A stretch of 64,000 nucleotides of DNA from Pseudomonadota bacterium (GCA_021827205.1 JAKAWV010000015.1:1-64000), one strand, 5' to 3'; counted from the first letter of the stretch, positions 7,534-16,889 are shown. Made by a program: numbers and translations. Notes: generated by a model from the letters alone, not told the origin.

Positions 7534-8565
7534 TCAAGCCGCCGCGCGCGTCTGCAGGCGTTCGATCAGCGCATCGGCGAAGCTTTCGGTGCTGCCGCTG
7601 CCGCTGCCGCCGAGGTCCGGGGTCATGCGCTGATCGGCCGCCGCCAGTGTCACGCGAATCGCGTCACGCACGCGCGTGCCCTGCGCCACCATGTCGAGAT
7701 GATCGAGCATGTCCGCCGCGGCCAGCAGCAACGCGCACGGGTTGGCGATGCCCTTGCCGGCGATGTCCGGCGCCGAGCCGTGCACGGCCTCGAAAATCGC
7801 CGCGCCGCTGCCGATGTTGGCGCCCGGCGCCAGGCCCAGGCCGCCGACCAGACCGGCGCAGAGATCCGACAAAATGTCGCCGAACAGATTGGTGGTGACG
7901 ATCACGTCGAACTGCTCGGGGCGCATCACCAGTTGCATGCAGGTGTTGTCCACGATCATCTCGTTGCAGGTGATCTCGGGGTATTCCCTGGCGATTTCGC
8001 GCGCCACGTTGAGGAACAGGCCCGAGGTGGTCTTCATGATGTTGGCCTTGTGCACCACGGTGATCTTCTTGCGGCCCTTGCGCCGCGCCAGATCGAAGGC
8101 GTAACGCACGATGCGCTCCGAGCCGCGGCGCGTGATGCGGATGATCGACTGCGCGGTTTCGCCGTCGGCGGATACGGTCTGGCCCTCGCTGAGGTAGGCG
8201 CCCTCGGTGTTCTCGCGCACGGTGAGGATATTGATGTCGCTGAAGCGCGCCTTGGTGTTGGGAAAGCTGATCGCCGGACGCACGTTGGCATACAGGTCGA
8301 AGCGTCGGCGCAGCTCGACGTTGAGCGACGAGAACCCGCCGCCGATGGGCGTGGTCAGCGGCCCCTTCAGGGCCACGCCGCAGGCGCTGATGGCGTCCAG
8401 CGTCGCCTGCGGCAGCAGCTCGCCCTGCGCTTCCAGCGCCGCCATGCCGGCCTCGGCGAATCGATAGTCGAGACCGCAACGCAGGCTGTCGAGCACGCGC
8501 AGCGTGGCCTGCATGATCTCCGGGCCGATGCCGTCGCCGCTGATCACCGCGATGGTCTTACTCAT
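7534..8565 (-). CDS. NAD-type isocitrate dehydrogenase
   Basis: This 343-aa protein belongs to the isocitrate/isopropylmalate dehydrogenase family and probably catalyses oxidative decarboxylation of isocitrate in the TCA cycle. Visible motifs are the N-terminal ISGDGIGPEIM, the substrate-binding RENTEGAYLSEGQ, the Lys/Asp region (VVHKANIMKTTSGLF, TTNLFGDILSDL) and the nucleotide loop EAVHGSAPDIAGKG. The length suits the short NAD-linked class (about 335-345 aa) rather than the 415-aa NADP enzyme. The start at 8565 (MSKTIAV) is preceded by AGAGG. Isopropylmalate dehydrogenase is less likely because of the RENTEG motif and because no leu genes are adjacent. The 3' end abuts the truncated IS1595 copy. 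Confidence 0.85.
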   Translation of the reverse strand: MSKTIAVISGDGIGPEIMQATLRVLDSLRCGLDYRFAEAGMAALEAQGELLPQATLDAISACGVALKGPLTTPIGGGFSSLNVELRRRFDLYANVRPAISFPNTKARFSDINILTVRENTEGAYLSEGQTVSADGETAQSIIRITRRGSERIVRYAFDLARRKGRKKITVVHKANIMKTTSGLFLNVAREIAREYPEITCNEMIVDNTCMQLVMRPEQFDVIVTTNLFGDILSDLCAGLVGGLGLAPGANIGSGAAIFEAVHGSAPDIAGKGIANPCALLLAAADMLDHLDMVAQGTRVRDAIRVTLAAADQRMTPDLGGSGSGSTESFADALIERLQTRAAA

Positions 8566-8718
8566 GGAATGCACCTCTGGGCACGCATGCGCCCGCACGG
8601 CCGGTGATTATCGGCGAGGGTGGCAGCCGCGCTCAAGACGCGATGGCTGCGGCGCACAGCGCGGGTTTACCCGCGCCGGTGGCTGCGGCAGACTCGCGGC
8701 TCATCGAGGAGGCCGCGC

Positions 8719-9156
8719 GTGTCGTCATCCAGCATCCTGCTTGCCATCGCCGGCGCGGCCTTGCTGCTCGGGCTTGGCGCCGTGCTGCAACTGCTCAGGC
8801 TGCGCCGCCGCGGCGCGCTGCTGCAGGATTTGCATGCGCTGGCCGATGCGCAGGAAACCGCGTTGCGCGCGCTGCGCGCGCAACTGGCCTCGGCGCATGC
8901 CGAAATCATCACGCTTACCGATCAGCCCACGCCGCACGTCGACGAGGCCGCGTTCGCCGCCGCGCTGCGCGAGCAACTGGCGCATCGCCTGTGGCTGCGC
9001 GACCACGCCGCACGCGCGCCGCTGCCCGAGCTGCGCAAGGCGCTGCGCGATTGGCGCAACAGCGCGCGCGCGCTCAGCGACGATGCCGCCGCGCTGCGCG
9101 CCGCGCAGCACGCACTGGCCCGCGCCAGTCGTCAAGGTATCTCCCCCGACCCATGA
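8719..9156 (+). CDS. Single-span membrane protein with coiled coil, unknown function
   Basis: This 145-aa protein has a GTG start with GAGGAGG 7 nt upstream. It has one N-terminal membrane segment (about 4-22), then a basic RLRRR stretch and an Ala/Leu-rich helix likely to form a coiled coil (about 30-75), and a second helical stretch to the end. Its stop overlaps the maf start (ATGA), so the two are co-translated. I do not recognise the family. The topology (short anchor, long cytoplasmic helix) resembles small cell-envelope scaffold proteins, but that is only an analogy. Confidence 0.7.
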   Translation: MSSSSILLAIAGAALLLGLGAVLQLLRLRRRGALLQDLHALADAQETALRALRAQLASAHAEIITLTDQPTPHVDEAAFAAALREQLAHRLWLRDHAARAPLPELRKALRDWRNSARALSDDAAALRAAQHALARASRQGISPDP

Positions 9157-9734
9157 ATCGAACCCTGATCCTCGCTTCGACCTCGGCTTATCGCGCCGCG
9201 CTGCTGCGCCGCCTGGGCCGCGATTTTCTGCAAATCGCCCCGGATTGCGACGAGCGCGCGCTGCCCGGTGAGCCGGTGGCGACGCAGGCGCGGCGGCTGG
9301 CCGCGGACAAGGCCGCGAGCGTGGCCGCGCGCCATCCCGATGCGCTGGTGCTGGGCTCGGATCAACTCGCCGAACGCGACGGTCAGCCGGTGGGCAAACC
9401 CGGCACGCACGCCGCCGCGCGCGCCCAGCTCGCCGCCGCCAGCGGACACACGCTGCAGTTTCATACCGCGTGGTGCCTGATCGACGTGGCATCCGGCCAG
9501 CGCTGGCAGGACTGCGATCTGACCCGCGCGCGGTTGCGCATGCTGGATGCCGCGAGCATCGAACGCTACCTCGAACGCGAGCGTCCCTACGACTGCGCCG
9601 GCAGCTTCAGGAGCGAAGGTCTGGGCATCGCCCTGTTCGAGCGCATCGACAGCAACGATCCGACGGCGCTGATCGGCCTGCCGCTGATCGCGGTGGCGGC
9701 GGCGCTGCGCGCGGCGGGGCTGGAGGTACCCTGA
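9153..9734 (+). CDS. maf: Maf-like nucleotide pyrophosphatase
   Basis: This 193-aa protein has the Maf/YceF/YhdE fold signature: the N-terminal LILASTSAYRAALLRRLG, the catalytic SDQLAERDGQPVGKPG and the C-terminal YDCAGSFRSEGLGIALFERI. Maf proteins hydrolyse non-canonical or modified nucleoside triphosphates, and the SDQ variant with an aspartate base is typical of the 7-methyl-GTP (YceF) subgroup. It overlaps the upstream coiled-coil gene by ATGA. Substrate specificity is inferred from motif similarity only. Confidence 0.88.
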   Translation: MNRTLILASTSAYRAALLRRLGRDFLQIAPDCDERALPGEPVATQARRLAADKAASVAARHPDALVLGSDQLAERDGQPVGKPGTHAAARAQLAAASGHTLQFHTAWCLIDVASGQRWQDCDLTRARLRMLDAASIERYLERERPYDCAGSFRSEGLGIALFERIDSNDPTALIGLPLIAVAAALRAAGLEVP

Positions 9735-9848
9735 GCGCACCCGCCGTAAGCGCGCCGGTCATCACGCAAGCCACACCCAGCCACATCATGGCGACGGCTA
9801 CACTCCGCCGGGTGATCTCCGACCCCGCATCGCATCCGGTTTGCCGCC

Positions 9849-10793
9849 ATGCCCGATTCCAGCCCGCGCCCGCACCGTGAACCGCTCGCTCGACTGCCGC
9901 AGGCGCTGGCGCAGGTCAATGCGCTGGTGCTGGGCAAATCGCACACCGTGCGGCTCGGCTTCGCCTGTCTGCTGGCCGGCGGACACCTGCTGCTGGAAGA
10001 CATTCCCGGCGTCGGCAAGACCACGCTGGCGCACGCGCTGGCGGCGACCTGCGGGCTGGGCTTCCAGCGCGTGCAGTTCACCAGCGACCTGACCCCCACG
10101 GACATCATCGGCGTCGGCATCTACGAGCACGAGCAGCGCCAGTTCAAATTTCATCCCGGGCCGCTGTTCACCGAGCTGCTGCTGGCCGACGAGATCAATC
10201 GCGGCACGCCCAAGGTACAAAGCGCGCTGCTCGAGGCCATGGCCGAGGGTCAGGTGAGCGTCGAGGGCGAAACACGCGCGCTGCCCTCCGTGTTCACCGT
10301 GATCGCCACGCAGAACCCGCTGGATCTGGCCGGCACCTTCCCGCTGCCGGATTCGCAACTGGACCGGTTTCTGATGCGACTCAGCCTGGGCTATCCCGAC
10401 GCCGCGGCCGAGCGCGCGTTGCTGACTGGCAGCGAGCGTCGCGCGCTGCTGCGCGAAACCACGGCCGTGCTCGATGCGCCCGACTTGCTGGCGCTGCGCG
10501 AGCGCGTGCGCGCGGTCAGCACCAGCCCCGCCGTGCTCGATTATTTGCAGGCACTACTGGCGGCCAGCCGCGATCACGCCGATATCCGCGCCGGCCTGTC
10601 GCCGCGCGCCGGGCTGGCGCTGCTGGCGGCAGCACGCGCCTGGGCGTTGCTGGGCGGGCGCACTTACGTGATGCCCGAGGACGTGCAGGCCGTATTCATC
10701 GCGGTGGCCGCGCATCGCCTGCAGCCACGGCGCAATACCGAGCGCGCGGCGCTAGCCAGCGTGCTGCTGGCCGAGGTCAGCGTGCGCGCATGA
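9849..10793 (+). CDS. MoxR-family AAA+ ATPase
   Basis: This 314-aa protein has the MoxR signature: Walker A GVGKTT (after LLLEDIP), the sensor segment FTSDLTPTDIIG, Walker B LLLADEINRGTPKVQSALLE and the ATQNPLDLAGTFPLPDSQLDRF segment. MoxR ATPases act as chaperones for the maturation of neighbouring proteins, often with DUF58/VWA partners. It is the first gene of a three-gene operon in which each junction overlaps by ATGA or GTGA, with DUF58 and a TgpA-like transglutaminase downstream, a standard arrangement in Pseudomonas and Xanthomonas relatives. Confidence 0.93.
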   Translation: MPDSSPRPHREPLARLPQALAQVNALVLGKSHTVRLGFACLLAGGHLLLEDIPGVGKTTLAHALAATCGLGFQRVQFTSDLTPTDIIGVGIYEHEQRQFKFHPGPLFTELLLADEINRGTPKVQSALLEAMAEGQVSVEGETRALPSVFTVIATQNPLDLAGTFPLPDSQLDRFLMRLSLGYPDAAAERALLTGSERRALLRETTAVLDAPDLLALRERVRAVSTSPAVLDYLQALLAASRDHADIRAGLSPRAGLALLAAARAWALLGGRTYVMPEDVQAVFIAVAAHRLQPRRNTERAALASVLLAEVSVRA

Positions 10794-11749
10794 GCCTGCT
10801 GGCGTCGCTGCGCGCGCGCGTCACGCGTCGTCACCCCAGTCTGCTGCGCCAGCGTCCGCGCGAGGCGCTGCCGATCGAGCTCGGCCAGCGCCGCATCTAC
10901 GTGTTGCCCACGGCCTTCGGCATCGGCTTCGGCGCCATGCTCATGGTCATGCTGCTGGGCGCACTCAACTACAACAACAACGCCGCGCTGCTGCTGACCT
11001 GTCTGCTCGGCGCGGCCTGCGCGCAAAGCATGTACGGCGCGTTTCGCGCCCTGCACGGGCTGCGTCTGGAAGCGATCCGCGCCGATCACGCCGAGGCCGG
11101 ACAGGCGCTGCGCGTGGAACTGCGTTTCACCGCGCCGCGGCGCGCGCACGCCGGCCTGTGTCTGCACGTCGGCGCCGCGGCGCACGATTTCAGTGTCGCG
11201 GCCGGCGCCGCGCTGAACCTGCCGATCAGCCTGCACAGCGAGCGCCGCGGCTGGATGGAACTGCCGGCGCTCAAGCTCGGCAGCACCTGGCCATTCGGTC
11301 TGTTTCGCGCGTGGAGCTGGCTGCGTCCGGATACGCGCGTGCTGGTGTACCCGGCGCGCGAGGCCGTCGGGCCGCCGCCAGCGGGCACCGGCGCGGAGTC
11401 CACGCCAGCCCCGCGCAGCCATGAGCTGGGCGAGGATTACGCCGGACTGCGTGCCTACCAGCCCGGCGATTCGCCGCGGCGCATCGCCTGGAAGGCCAGC
11501 GCGCGCAACGCCACCCTGCTGCTGCGCCTGCACGAACCGCCCGATGCGCAGGCGTTGTGGCATCTGCAATGGAGCGCACTGCGTGGGCTCGATCACGAAA
11601 CCCGCATCATGCGCCTGGCGCGCTGGGTGGACCAAGCACATCGCGGCGGCCAGCGCTGGCAACTGGACCTGCCCGCGCAAAGCCTCGGCCCCGATGCCGG
11701 CGGCGCGCACTACCACGCCTGCATGAGCGCGCTGGCGTTGCTGCCGTGA
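10790..11749 (+). CDS. DUF58 domain protein
   Basis: This 319-aa protein has two N-terminal membrane segments (about 38-75), followed by a soluble part carrying the DUF58 signature (SHELGEDYAGLRAYQPGDSPRRIAWKASAR, about 210-240). It overlaps the MoxR stop (ATGA) and the TgpA-like GTG start. DUF58 proteins are the usual partners of MoxR ATPases; the biochemical role is unknown. The length and domain order are normal for the family. Confidence 0.9.
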   Translation: MSLLASLRARVTRRHPSLLRQRPREALPIELGQRRIYVLPTAFGIGFGAMLMVMLLGALNYNNNAALLLTCLLGAACAQSMYGAFRALHGLRLEAIRADHAEAGQALRVELRFTAPRRAHAGLCLHVGAAAHDFSVAAGAALNLPISLHSERRGWMELPALKLGSTWPFGLFRAWSWLRPDTRVLVYPAREAVGPPPAGTGAESTPAPRSHELGEDYAGLRAYQPGDSPRRIAWKASARNATLLLRLHEPPDAQALWHLQWSALRGLDHETRIMRLARWVDQAHRGGQRWQLDLPAQSLGPDAGGAHYHACMSALALLP

Positions 11750-13692
11750 AGGCCGCGTCACCGCGCCCCGACACGCGCAGCTTCAGTCTGCTGAGCCTGA
11801 CCGTGGCCGCCGCGCTGGCGCTGCACGCCACACATCTGCCACTGTGGCTGAGCCCGCCGCTGGCCCTGCTGCTGGCCTTGCGCTGGCTGGGCTTTCGCCG
11901 CGGCCGGCGCTTTCCCGCGCTGCTGCGCTATGCGCTGGTGCTGGCGCTGCCGCTGGGCGTGATCGCCACGTATGGCACGCTGTTCGGGCGCCTGCCCGGC
12001 GCCGCGCTGGCAGTAGGGCTGCTGGTGCTCAAGCTCACCGAAACCGAGACCCGGCGCGACGTGCACATCGCCGTGGCCTTCGCCGCATTCACCCTGATGA
12101 GCGCGCTGCTGTTCGGACAATCGCTGCCGCATACGCTGCTGGTATGCGCGGCGCTGTGGCCGGCACTGGCCGCGCTGCTGGCGTTGCAGCCCAGCGCCGG
12201 CGACACGCGCGCGATCCTGAAAACCGCCGCGCTGCGCCTGGCCGCGGCGCTGCCGGTGGCGCTGATCGCGTTCGTGCTGATCCCGCGCCTGGCCACGCCG
12301 CTGTGGGGCGCGCCGAGCCTGCAACAGGCGCGCACCGGCATCAGCGCGAGCATGTCGCCGGGCGCCATCGGCCAGTTGCTGGTCGACGACAACCCGGCGT
12401 TCCGTGTCGGCTTCGACGGCCCGATTCCGCCGCGCAGCGCGCGCTATTTCCGCGCCGTGGTGCTGTGGCATTTCGACGGCCGCACGTGGACACCCGGACG
12501 CGCCGCGCAACATCTGCCGCTGGAACCGGTGCAGGCACCGGGGCCGGCGCTGCGCTACACGATCAGCATGGAAGCCACGCGGCAAACCCTGCTGCCGGCG
12601 CTGGACATGCCGCTGCAAGCGCCCACCGGCGCGCGTTTCACCGCCGAGCGCACGCTGCTGGCGGACAAGCCCGTCGATCACGGCCTGCGTTACACGCTCG
12701 ACTCGGCCACGACATACCGGCTGCAGGCACGGCTCGGCGCGCGCGAACGCGCACTGGCGCTGCAACTGCCGGCGAATGACGATCCGCGCACGCGCGCGTT
12801 GGCCGCGCGCTGGCGTGCGCGCTACGGCGACAACGCGCCGGCGATCATCACCGCCGCGCTGCGCCGCTTCCACGACGACGGCTACCGCTACACGCTGATG
12901 CCGCCGCCGCTGGGGCGCCAGCAGGTGGATGATTTCCTGTTCGACACACGCGCCGGATTCTGCGAGCACTATGCCTCGGCGTTCGTGTTTCTGATGCGCG
13001 CCGCCGGCATTCCCGCGCGCGTGGTGGCCGGCTATCAGGGCGGCTATGCCAACCGCGTCGCCGATTACCTGCTGGTGCGTCAGGCCGATGCCCACGCCTG
13101 GGCCGAGGTGTGGCTGCGCGGACGCGGCTGGGTGCGCGTCGATCCGACCGCCGCGGTGCGCCCGGACCGCATCAGCCTGGGCGCGATCGCCGCTGCGCAG
13201 GGCGCCGGCGCGCGCTGGTATCAGGCCGCCTGGCTGGTCGGCCTGCGCGACCGCATCGATGTGCTCAACCGGCTGTGGGACCAGACCGTGGTCGGCTTCA
13301 ACGCGCTGCGCCAGCGCGGCCTGCTGACGCGCTTCGGCGTCGATCCGCAGCGCTGGCAATCGGTGGCGCTGGCGCTGGGCGGCGCGCTCGCGGTGGTGCT
13401 GGCGCTGGGTCTGGCGCTGGCCTTGCGCGAACCGGTCGCGGCGCGCGACACGTTGGGTCGCGGCTTTGATCGCCTCGAACGGCGCCTGGCCCGACGCGGC
13501 CACCGACGCCAGCCGGGCGAGGCTCCGGCGCAATTCATGGAACGCATCGCCGGCAACTTGCCCGCAGCGCACGCGTCGACGCTGCGCGAGCTGTCAACCG
13601 AATTCGTGCGGCTGCGTTACGCCTGCACGCAGCCTGTATCTCGCTTAGCTGTACGTGACTGGACGCGGCGCGCGCGGGAATTCGAGCCGTGA
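11746..13692 (+). CDS. tgpA: TgpA-like membrane transglutaminase
   Basis: This 648-aa inner-membrane protein has six to seven N-terminal membrane spans (about 1-190), a periplasmic transglutaminase-like domain with the catalytic cysteine in GFCEHYASAFVFLMRAAGIP and the histidine in DAHAWAEVWL, a further span at about 560, and a DUF4129-like C-terminus. TgpA of Pseudomonas has this architecture and periplasmic gamma-glutamyltransferase activity. The GTG at 11746 overlaps the DUF58 stop. A larger reading frame extends upstream to 11557, but the GTG matches both the family N-terminus and the operon overlap pattern. Confidence 0.88.
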   Translation: MKAASPRPDTRSFSLLSLTVAAALALHATHLPLWLSPPLALLLALRWLGFRRGRRFPALLRYALVLALPLGVIATYGTLFGRLPGAALAVGLLVLKLTETETRRDVHIAVAFAAFTLMSALLFGQSLPHTLLVCAALWPALAALLALQPSAGDTRAILKTAALRLAAALPVALIAFVLIPRLATPLWGAPSLQQARTGISASMSPGAIGQLLVDDNPAFRVGFDGPIPPRSARYFRAVVLWHFDGRTWTPGRAAQHLPLEPVQAPGPALRYTISMEATRQTLLPALDMPLQAPTGARFTAERTLLADKPVDHGLRYTLDSATTYRLQARLGARERALALQLPANDDPRTRALAARWRARYGDNAPAIITAALRRFHDDGYRYTLMPPPLGRQQVDDFLFDTRAGFCEHYASAFVFLMRAAGIPARVVAGYQGGYANRVADYLLVRQADAHAWAEVWLRGRGWVRVDPTAAVRPDRISLGAIAAAQGAGARWYQAAWLVGLRDRIDVLNRLWDQTVVGFNALRQRGLLTRFGVDPQRWQSVALALGGALAVVLALGLALALREPVAARDTLGRGFDRLERRLARRGHRRQPGEAPAQFMERIAGNLPAAHASTLRELSTEFVRLRYACTQPVSRLAVRDWTRRAREFEP

Positions 13693-13743
13693 GTCGTGGT
13701 CAAATGAGCGTTGCCGGAGCAATACTCACCTCGTGAGGCCATC

Positions 13744-14382
13744 ATGAATACGCGATTGTTGAAACCCATTGCCGTTGCCCTCGGTACCGTGTTGCTGGCG
13801 TCGTGTGCCACGGTGCCCAAGGAACTCGCCGGCTCATATGCCGACATCACGCCGCAGCAGGCCAGCAACGGCGGCGTTTCTGGCACCGCGGTGCGCTGGG
13901 GCGGCACGATCATCCAGACCGAGCCCAGCCAGGCCGACACCTGCTTCTACGTGCTCGGCAAGCCGCTGGCCAGCAACGACGCGCGACCCGAGGCCATGCG
14001 TGATTCGATCGGCCGCTTCGTCGCCTGCAAGCACGGCTTCTACGATCCCGAGGTTTACGCCAAGGGCCGCGAGATCACGGTCAGCGGCATGCTGCGAGGC
14101 GTGGTCACGCGCAAGGTCGGCAACTACGAGTACCCGTATCCGCGCGTCGCAGCCAACGTGGTGCATCTGTGGCCGCTGCGCGTGGCCTACAACCGCGGCT
14201 ACTACAATGGCTGGAACGATCCGTTCTGGGGTCCGGGTTGGGGGGGCGGCTGGGGCGGCTGGGGCGGGCCATGGGGCTATGACCCGTTCGGGTACGCGCC
14301 GGGGCCGGTGGTGATCGTGCGTCCCGCGCCGCCACCGCCGCCACCGCCACCGCCGCCTCCGCCGCCACCGCCGAAGGGCTGA
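13744..14382 (+). CDS. Slp-family outer-membrane lipoprotein with polyproline tail
   Basis: This 212-aa protein has a lipoprotein signal peptide whose lipobox (VLLASC) places the lipidated Cys at about residue 20. The following region (VPKELAG; AVRWGGTIIQTEPSQ; CFYVLGKPL; ITVSGMLRGVV...YPYPRV) is typical of the Slp starvation-inducible lipoproteins. The C-terminus is unusual: a Gly/Trp-rich stretch and then 15 consecutive prolines before KG. The start is behind GTGAGG. A clear intrinsic terminator follows at 14400-14430. It is probably in the outer membrane; its function in this family is poorly defined. Confidence 0.85.
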   Translation: MNTRLLKPIAVALGTVLLASCATVPKELAGSYADITPQQASNGGVSGTAVRWGGTIIQTEPSQADTCFYVLGKPLASNDARPEAMRDSIGRFVACKHGFYDPEVYAKGREITVSGMLRGVVTRKVGNYEYPYPRVAANVVHLWPLRVAYNRGYYNGWNDPFWGPGWGGGWGGWGGPWGYDPFGYAPGPVVIVRPAPPPPPPPPPPPPPPPKG

Positions 14383-14399
14383 ACCGGCGTGCTTCATCC

Positions 14400-14430
14400 A
14401 AAACCGCAGCTCCAAAGGCTGCGGTTTTTT
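14400..14430. terminator. Intrinsic terminator between slp and the LAB_N gene
   Basis: AAAACCGCAGC (14400-14410) pairs with GCTGCGGTTTT (14418-14428) around a 7-nt loop, with T-runs on the plus strand and A-runs at the other end. It can therefore serve both convergent genes. Confidence 0.85.
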
Positions 14431-14434
14431 GCAT

Positions 14435-14758
14435 TCAATCGCCAGTGGGCGGTGCGTCGGCGTGCTGGCGCCGGGTACGGTACTCGACCCACAGGTTGTA
14501 GCTGGCGATGAACGCCGGGAAGGCGTTTTGCAGGATGCCGACCGAATCATTCTTGCCGAACACGAAATAGCTCAGCGTCATCAGGCTGCCGACGATCGAC
14601 ATCCACCAGAATGCCACCGGCATGTGCACGCGGCGGCGCTTGCGCGTGGTGTACATCTGCACGAACCAGCGCCCGGTGAACAGCAGCGTACCGCTGTAGC
14701 CGATCAGCTTCCACGGTGTGATGACCAGCCCCCAGGCATGAAAAATGATTTGATCCAT
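14435..14758 (-). CDS. Lipid A biosynthesis N-terminal domain (LAB_N) membrane protein
   Basis: This 107-aa protein has about three membrane helices and the LAB_N signature: the N-terminal HAWGLVITPWKLIGYSG, RWFVQMY, then RRRVHMPVAFWWMSIVGS and YFVFGKNDSVGILQN. The domain is found alone or fused to lipid-A disaccharide synthase. Here it stands alone, as is common in this group. It probably sits in the inner membrane and is linked to lipid A or undecaprenyl chemistry, but no enzyme activity can be read from the sequence. Confidence 0.85.
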   Translation of the reverse strand: MDQIIFHAWGLVITPWKLIGYSGTLLFTGRWFVQMYTTRKRRRVHMPVAFWWMSIVGSLMTLSYFVFGKNDSVGILQNAFPAFIASYNLWVEYRTRRQHADAPPTGD

Positions 14759-14879
14759 CGCCGCGTTCCGCCTGCACAGAAAGCGCGATTCTAGCCAGCG
14801 GCGGGGCAAGCCTGCGCGCGCCGCCGTGACGCCCTGCCAAGCGGCAGGCTTGCCAGCGGCCCGTCGAGTTCGCATAGTC

Positions 14880-16700
14880 ATGGGCCGCCTGGCCATGGCC
14901 GCCATGACCCCCGCGATCACCCTGTTCCTGAGCATCCTCGCCGGCGCGCTGGCGCTGCTGGTCAGCGGGCGCGTGCGTATCGATCTGGCCGCATTGCTGG
15001 TGATCGTGGTGCTGGCGTTGAGCGGGCTGCTGCCGGTGCGCGAGGCACTGGCCGGGTTTTCCAGCGAGGCGGCGATCATCACCGCCAGCGTGTTCGTGAT
15101 CTCGGCGGGGCTCGCGGCCACCGGCCTGGCCGATCGCGTCGGCGGCTGGATCGGCGCGCTGGCTGGCGCCAGCGAGTGGCGCACGCTGCTGGTGGTGATG
15201 CCGATGGTGGCGCTGGTGGCCGCGTTCACGCATCAGTTGATGGTGGTGGCGATGATGCTGCCGGTGCTGCTGCATCTGGCGCGCGCGCGTGGACTCTCGC
15301 CTTCGCGCCTGTTGATGCCGATGGCCTTCGCGGCCTCGCTGGGCACCACGCTGACGATACTGGGCGCACCGGCTTTTCTGCTCACCTCCAGCCTGCTGCA
15401 TCAAGGCGGGCTGGCGCCACTGGGGCTGTTTTCGATCCTGCCGCTGGGCCTGGCGCTGACCGCGCTGGGCACGCTGTACATGCTGCTGCTGCGCTGGCTG
15501 CTGCCGCGCCGCACCGGGCCGGATGCGGATATGCCACTGGGCGGTCTGGGGCGTTACTTCACCGAGATCACCCTGCCCGCCGGCTCGCGCTGGGCGGGCC
15601 GCACCATGGAGGAGTTTCTGGCGCAGTACGGCTCGCATCTGCAGGTGGCCGACTGGCTGCGCGATGGCGTGTCGCTGCCACGTCCGTTCACGCCGCTGGC
15701 GCTGCTGGAGGGCGACGTGCTGCTGGTGCAGGCCAGTCCCGAGGAGATCGCCAGCTTCGTGGCACAGCCGGATCTGGTGCTGCATGCCGTGGCGCAGGCC
15801 GGCGAGGCGCTGCCGCGCGGCCTCGACGCGCGCGCGCAGGGCCAGGCGCGACTGTTTCAGGCGATGCTGGCGCCGCAGTCGGCGCTGATCGGCCAGACCC
15901 TGGCCGGGGTGGATTTCCCGGCGCGCTTCGGGGTGATCGCGGTGGGGCTGTGGCGACGCGACGGCTGGTTCAACGGCGAACTGGCGCAGACGCAACTGCA
16001 GGCCGGCGACCTGCTGGTGCTGTGGGGGCCGCCCAAGCGCTTTCGCAACATTGCCGAATACCGCGGTTTTCTCACCCTGAGCCCGTTCCAGGCCGATGCG
16101 CGCCAGCGCCACAAGGCGCGCACCGCGCTGATCATTCTCGCGCTGTCGGTGATCGCCGCAGGCAGCGGCCTGGTGGCGCCGGCGCTGGCGTTCATGGGCG
16201 GCGCGCTGGCGATGATGCTCAGCGGCTGCGTGCCGGCCGATCAAGGCTATCGCGCCATCGACCTGCGCCCGTTCCTGATGATCGCCGCGGCCATTCCGCT
16301 GGGCGTGGCCATGGAGCGCAGCGGCACCGCCGCGTGGCTGGCGCAGGGGCTCGGCCATGTCGCGCAGGGCTATGCGCCGTTCGCGCTGCTGCTGCTGCTG
16401 TTCGCCGCCGCCGCGCTGCTGACGCAGTTGCTGTCCGACACCGCCACCGCGGCGCTGCTGGTGCCGGTGGCGATCGCGTTTTCCGGCGCGGCCGCGGTCA
16501 GCCCGACCGCCGCCGCGGTGACGGTGACCACCGGCGCGGTGGCCGCGTTCCTGACCCCGATCGGCCATCACGGCAGCCTGCTGGTGCTGCGCGCCGGCAA
16601 TTACCGCTTGCACGATTTCCTGCTGCTGGGCCTGCCGCTGACCGTGCTGATCGGCCTGGTCACGGCGTGGATCGCGCCGCGACTGTTTCCGATGCTGTGA
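14880..16700 (+). CDS. SLC13/DASS-type transporter with two RCK_C domains
   Basis: This protein of about 606 aa has a first set of membrane helices (to about residue 215), a cytoplasmic insert with two TrkA-C-like (RCK_C) modules (about 220-390, for example TLPAGSRWAGRTMEEF), and a second set of helices to the C-terminus. This is the architecture of the SLC13-like sulfate/anion permeases with RCK_C inserts. ATG codons at 14880, 14895 and 14904 are all possible starts, none with a strong ribosome site; 14880 is used here. The substrate (sulfate, dicarboxylate or another anion) cannot be told from the sequence. Confidence 0.82.
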   Translation: MGRLAMAAMTPAITLFLSILAGALALLVSGRVRIDLAALLVIVVLALSGLLPVREALAGFSSEAAIITASVFVISAGLAATGLADRVGGWIGALAGASEWRTLLVVMPMVALVAAFTHQLMVVAMMLPVLLHLARARGLSPSRLLMPMAFAASLGTTLTILGAPAFLLTSSLLHQGGLAPLGLFSILPLGLALTALGTLYMLLLRWLLPRRTGPDADMPLGGLGRYFTEITLPAGSRWAGRTMEEFLAQYGSHLQVADWLRDGVSLPRPFTPLALLEGDVLLVQASPEEIASFVAQPDLVLHAVAQAGEALPRGLDARAQGQARLFQAMLAPQSALIGQTLAGVDFPARFGVIAVGLWRRDGWFNGELAQTQLQAGDLLVLWGPPKRFRNIAEYRGFLTLSPFQADARQRHKARTALIILALSVIAAGSGLVAPALAFMGGALAMMLSGCVPADQGYRAIDLRPFLMIAAAIPLGVAMERSGTAAWLAQGLGHVAQGYAPFALLLLLFAAAALLTQLLSDTATAALLVPVAIAFSGAAAVSPTAAAVTVTTGAVAAFLTPIGHHGSLLVLRAGNYRLHDFLLLGLPLTVLIGLVTAWIAPRLFPML

Positions 16701-16740
16701 GCGCGCGGCGCGGAGTCACGCGCCGCGTGCCACGCGATCA

Positions 16741-16876
16741 GTTTGCAAAACCGGGCATCCTGCCGCGGTTTGCCAGCAAACGGGCGCGGCCGAGCCGCGC
16801 CACCTTTGTCGCGACAAGCAATTGCGTGCTCATCGCGGCGGCACATCCATGTGCCGGGGCGGTTTTTGCAAACCGC
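16741..16876. repeat. Structured 136-bp interspersed repeat, copy 2
   Basis: This is the second copy of the element at 6182-6316, in the same orientation. It lies between two convergent genes (the transporter ending at 16700 and the propeller protein ending at 16890). The 8-bp arms GGCGCGGC/GCCGCGCC, the palindrome GGCACAT-CC-ATGTGCC and the terminal GCGGTTTTTGCAAACCGC are all conserved between copies, which suggests the RNA or DNA structure matters. Confidence 0.75.
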
Positions 16877-16889
16877 GCACGCATCCTCA

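Noticed and set aside
11758-13572. 604-aa open frame on the minus strand
   Set aside because: It is antisense to the TgpA-like gene, which has catalytic motifs and a fitting operon position.
14547-16613. 688-aa open frame on the minus strand
   Set aside because: It is antisense to the SLC13-like transporter, is Gln/Arg/His-rich with no motif, and matches the shadow pattern.
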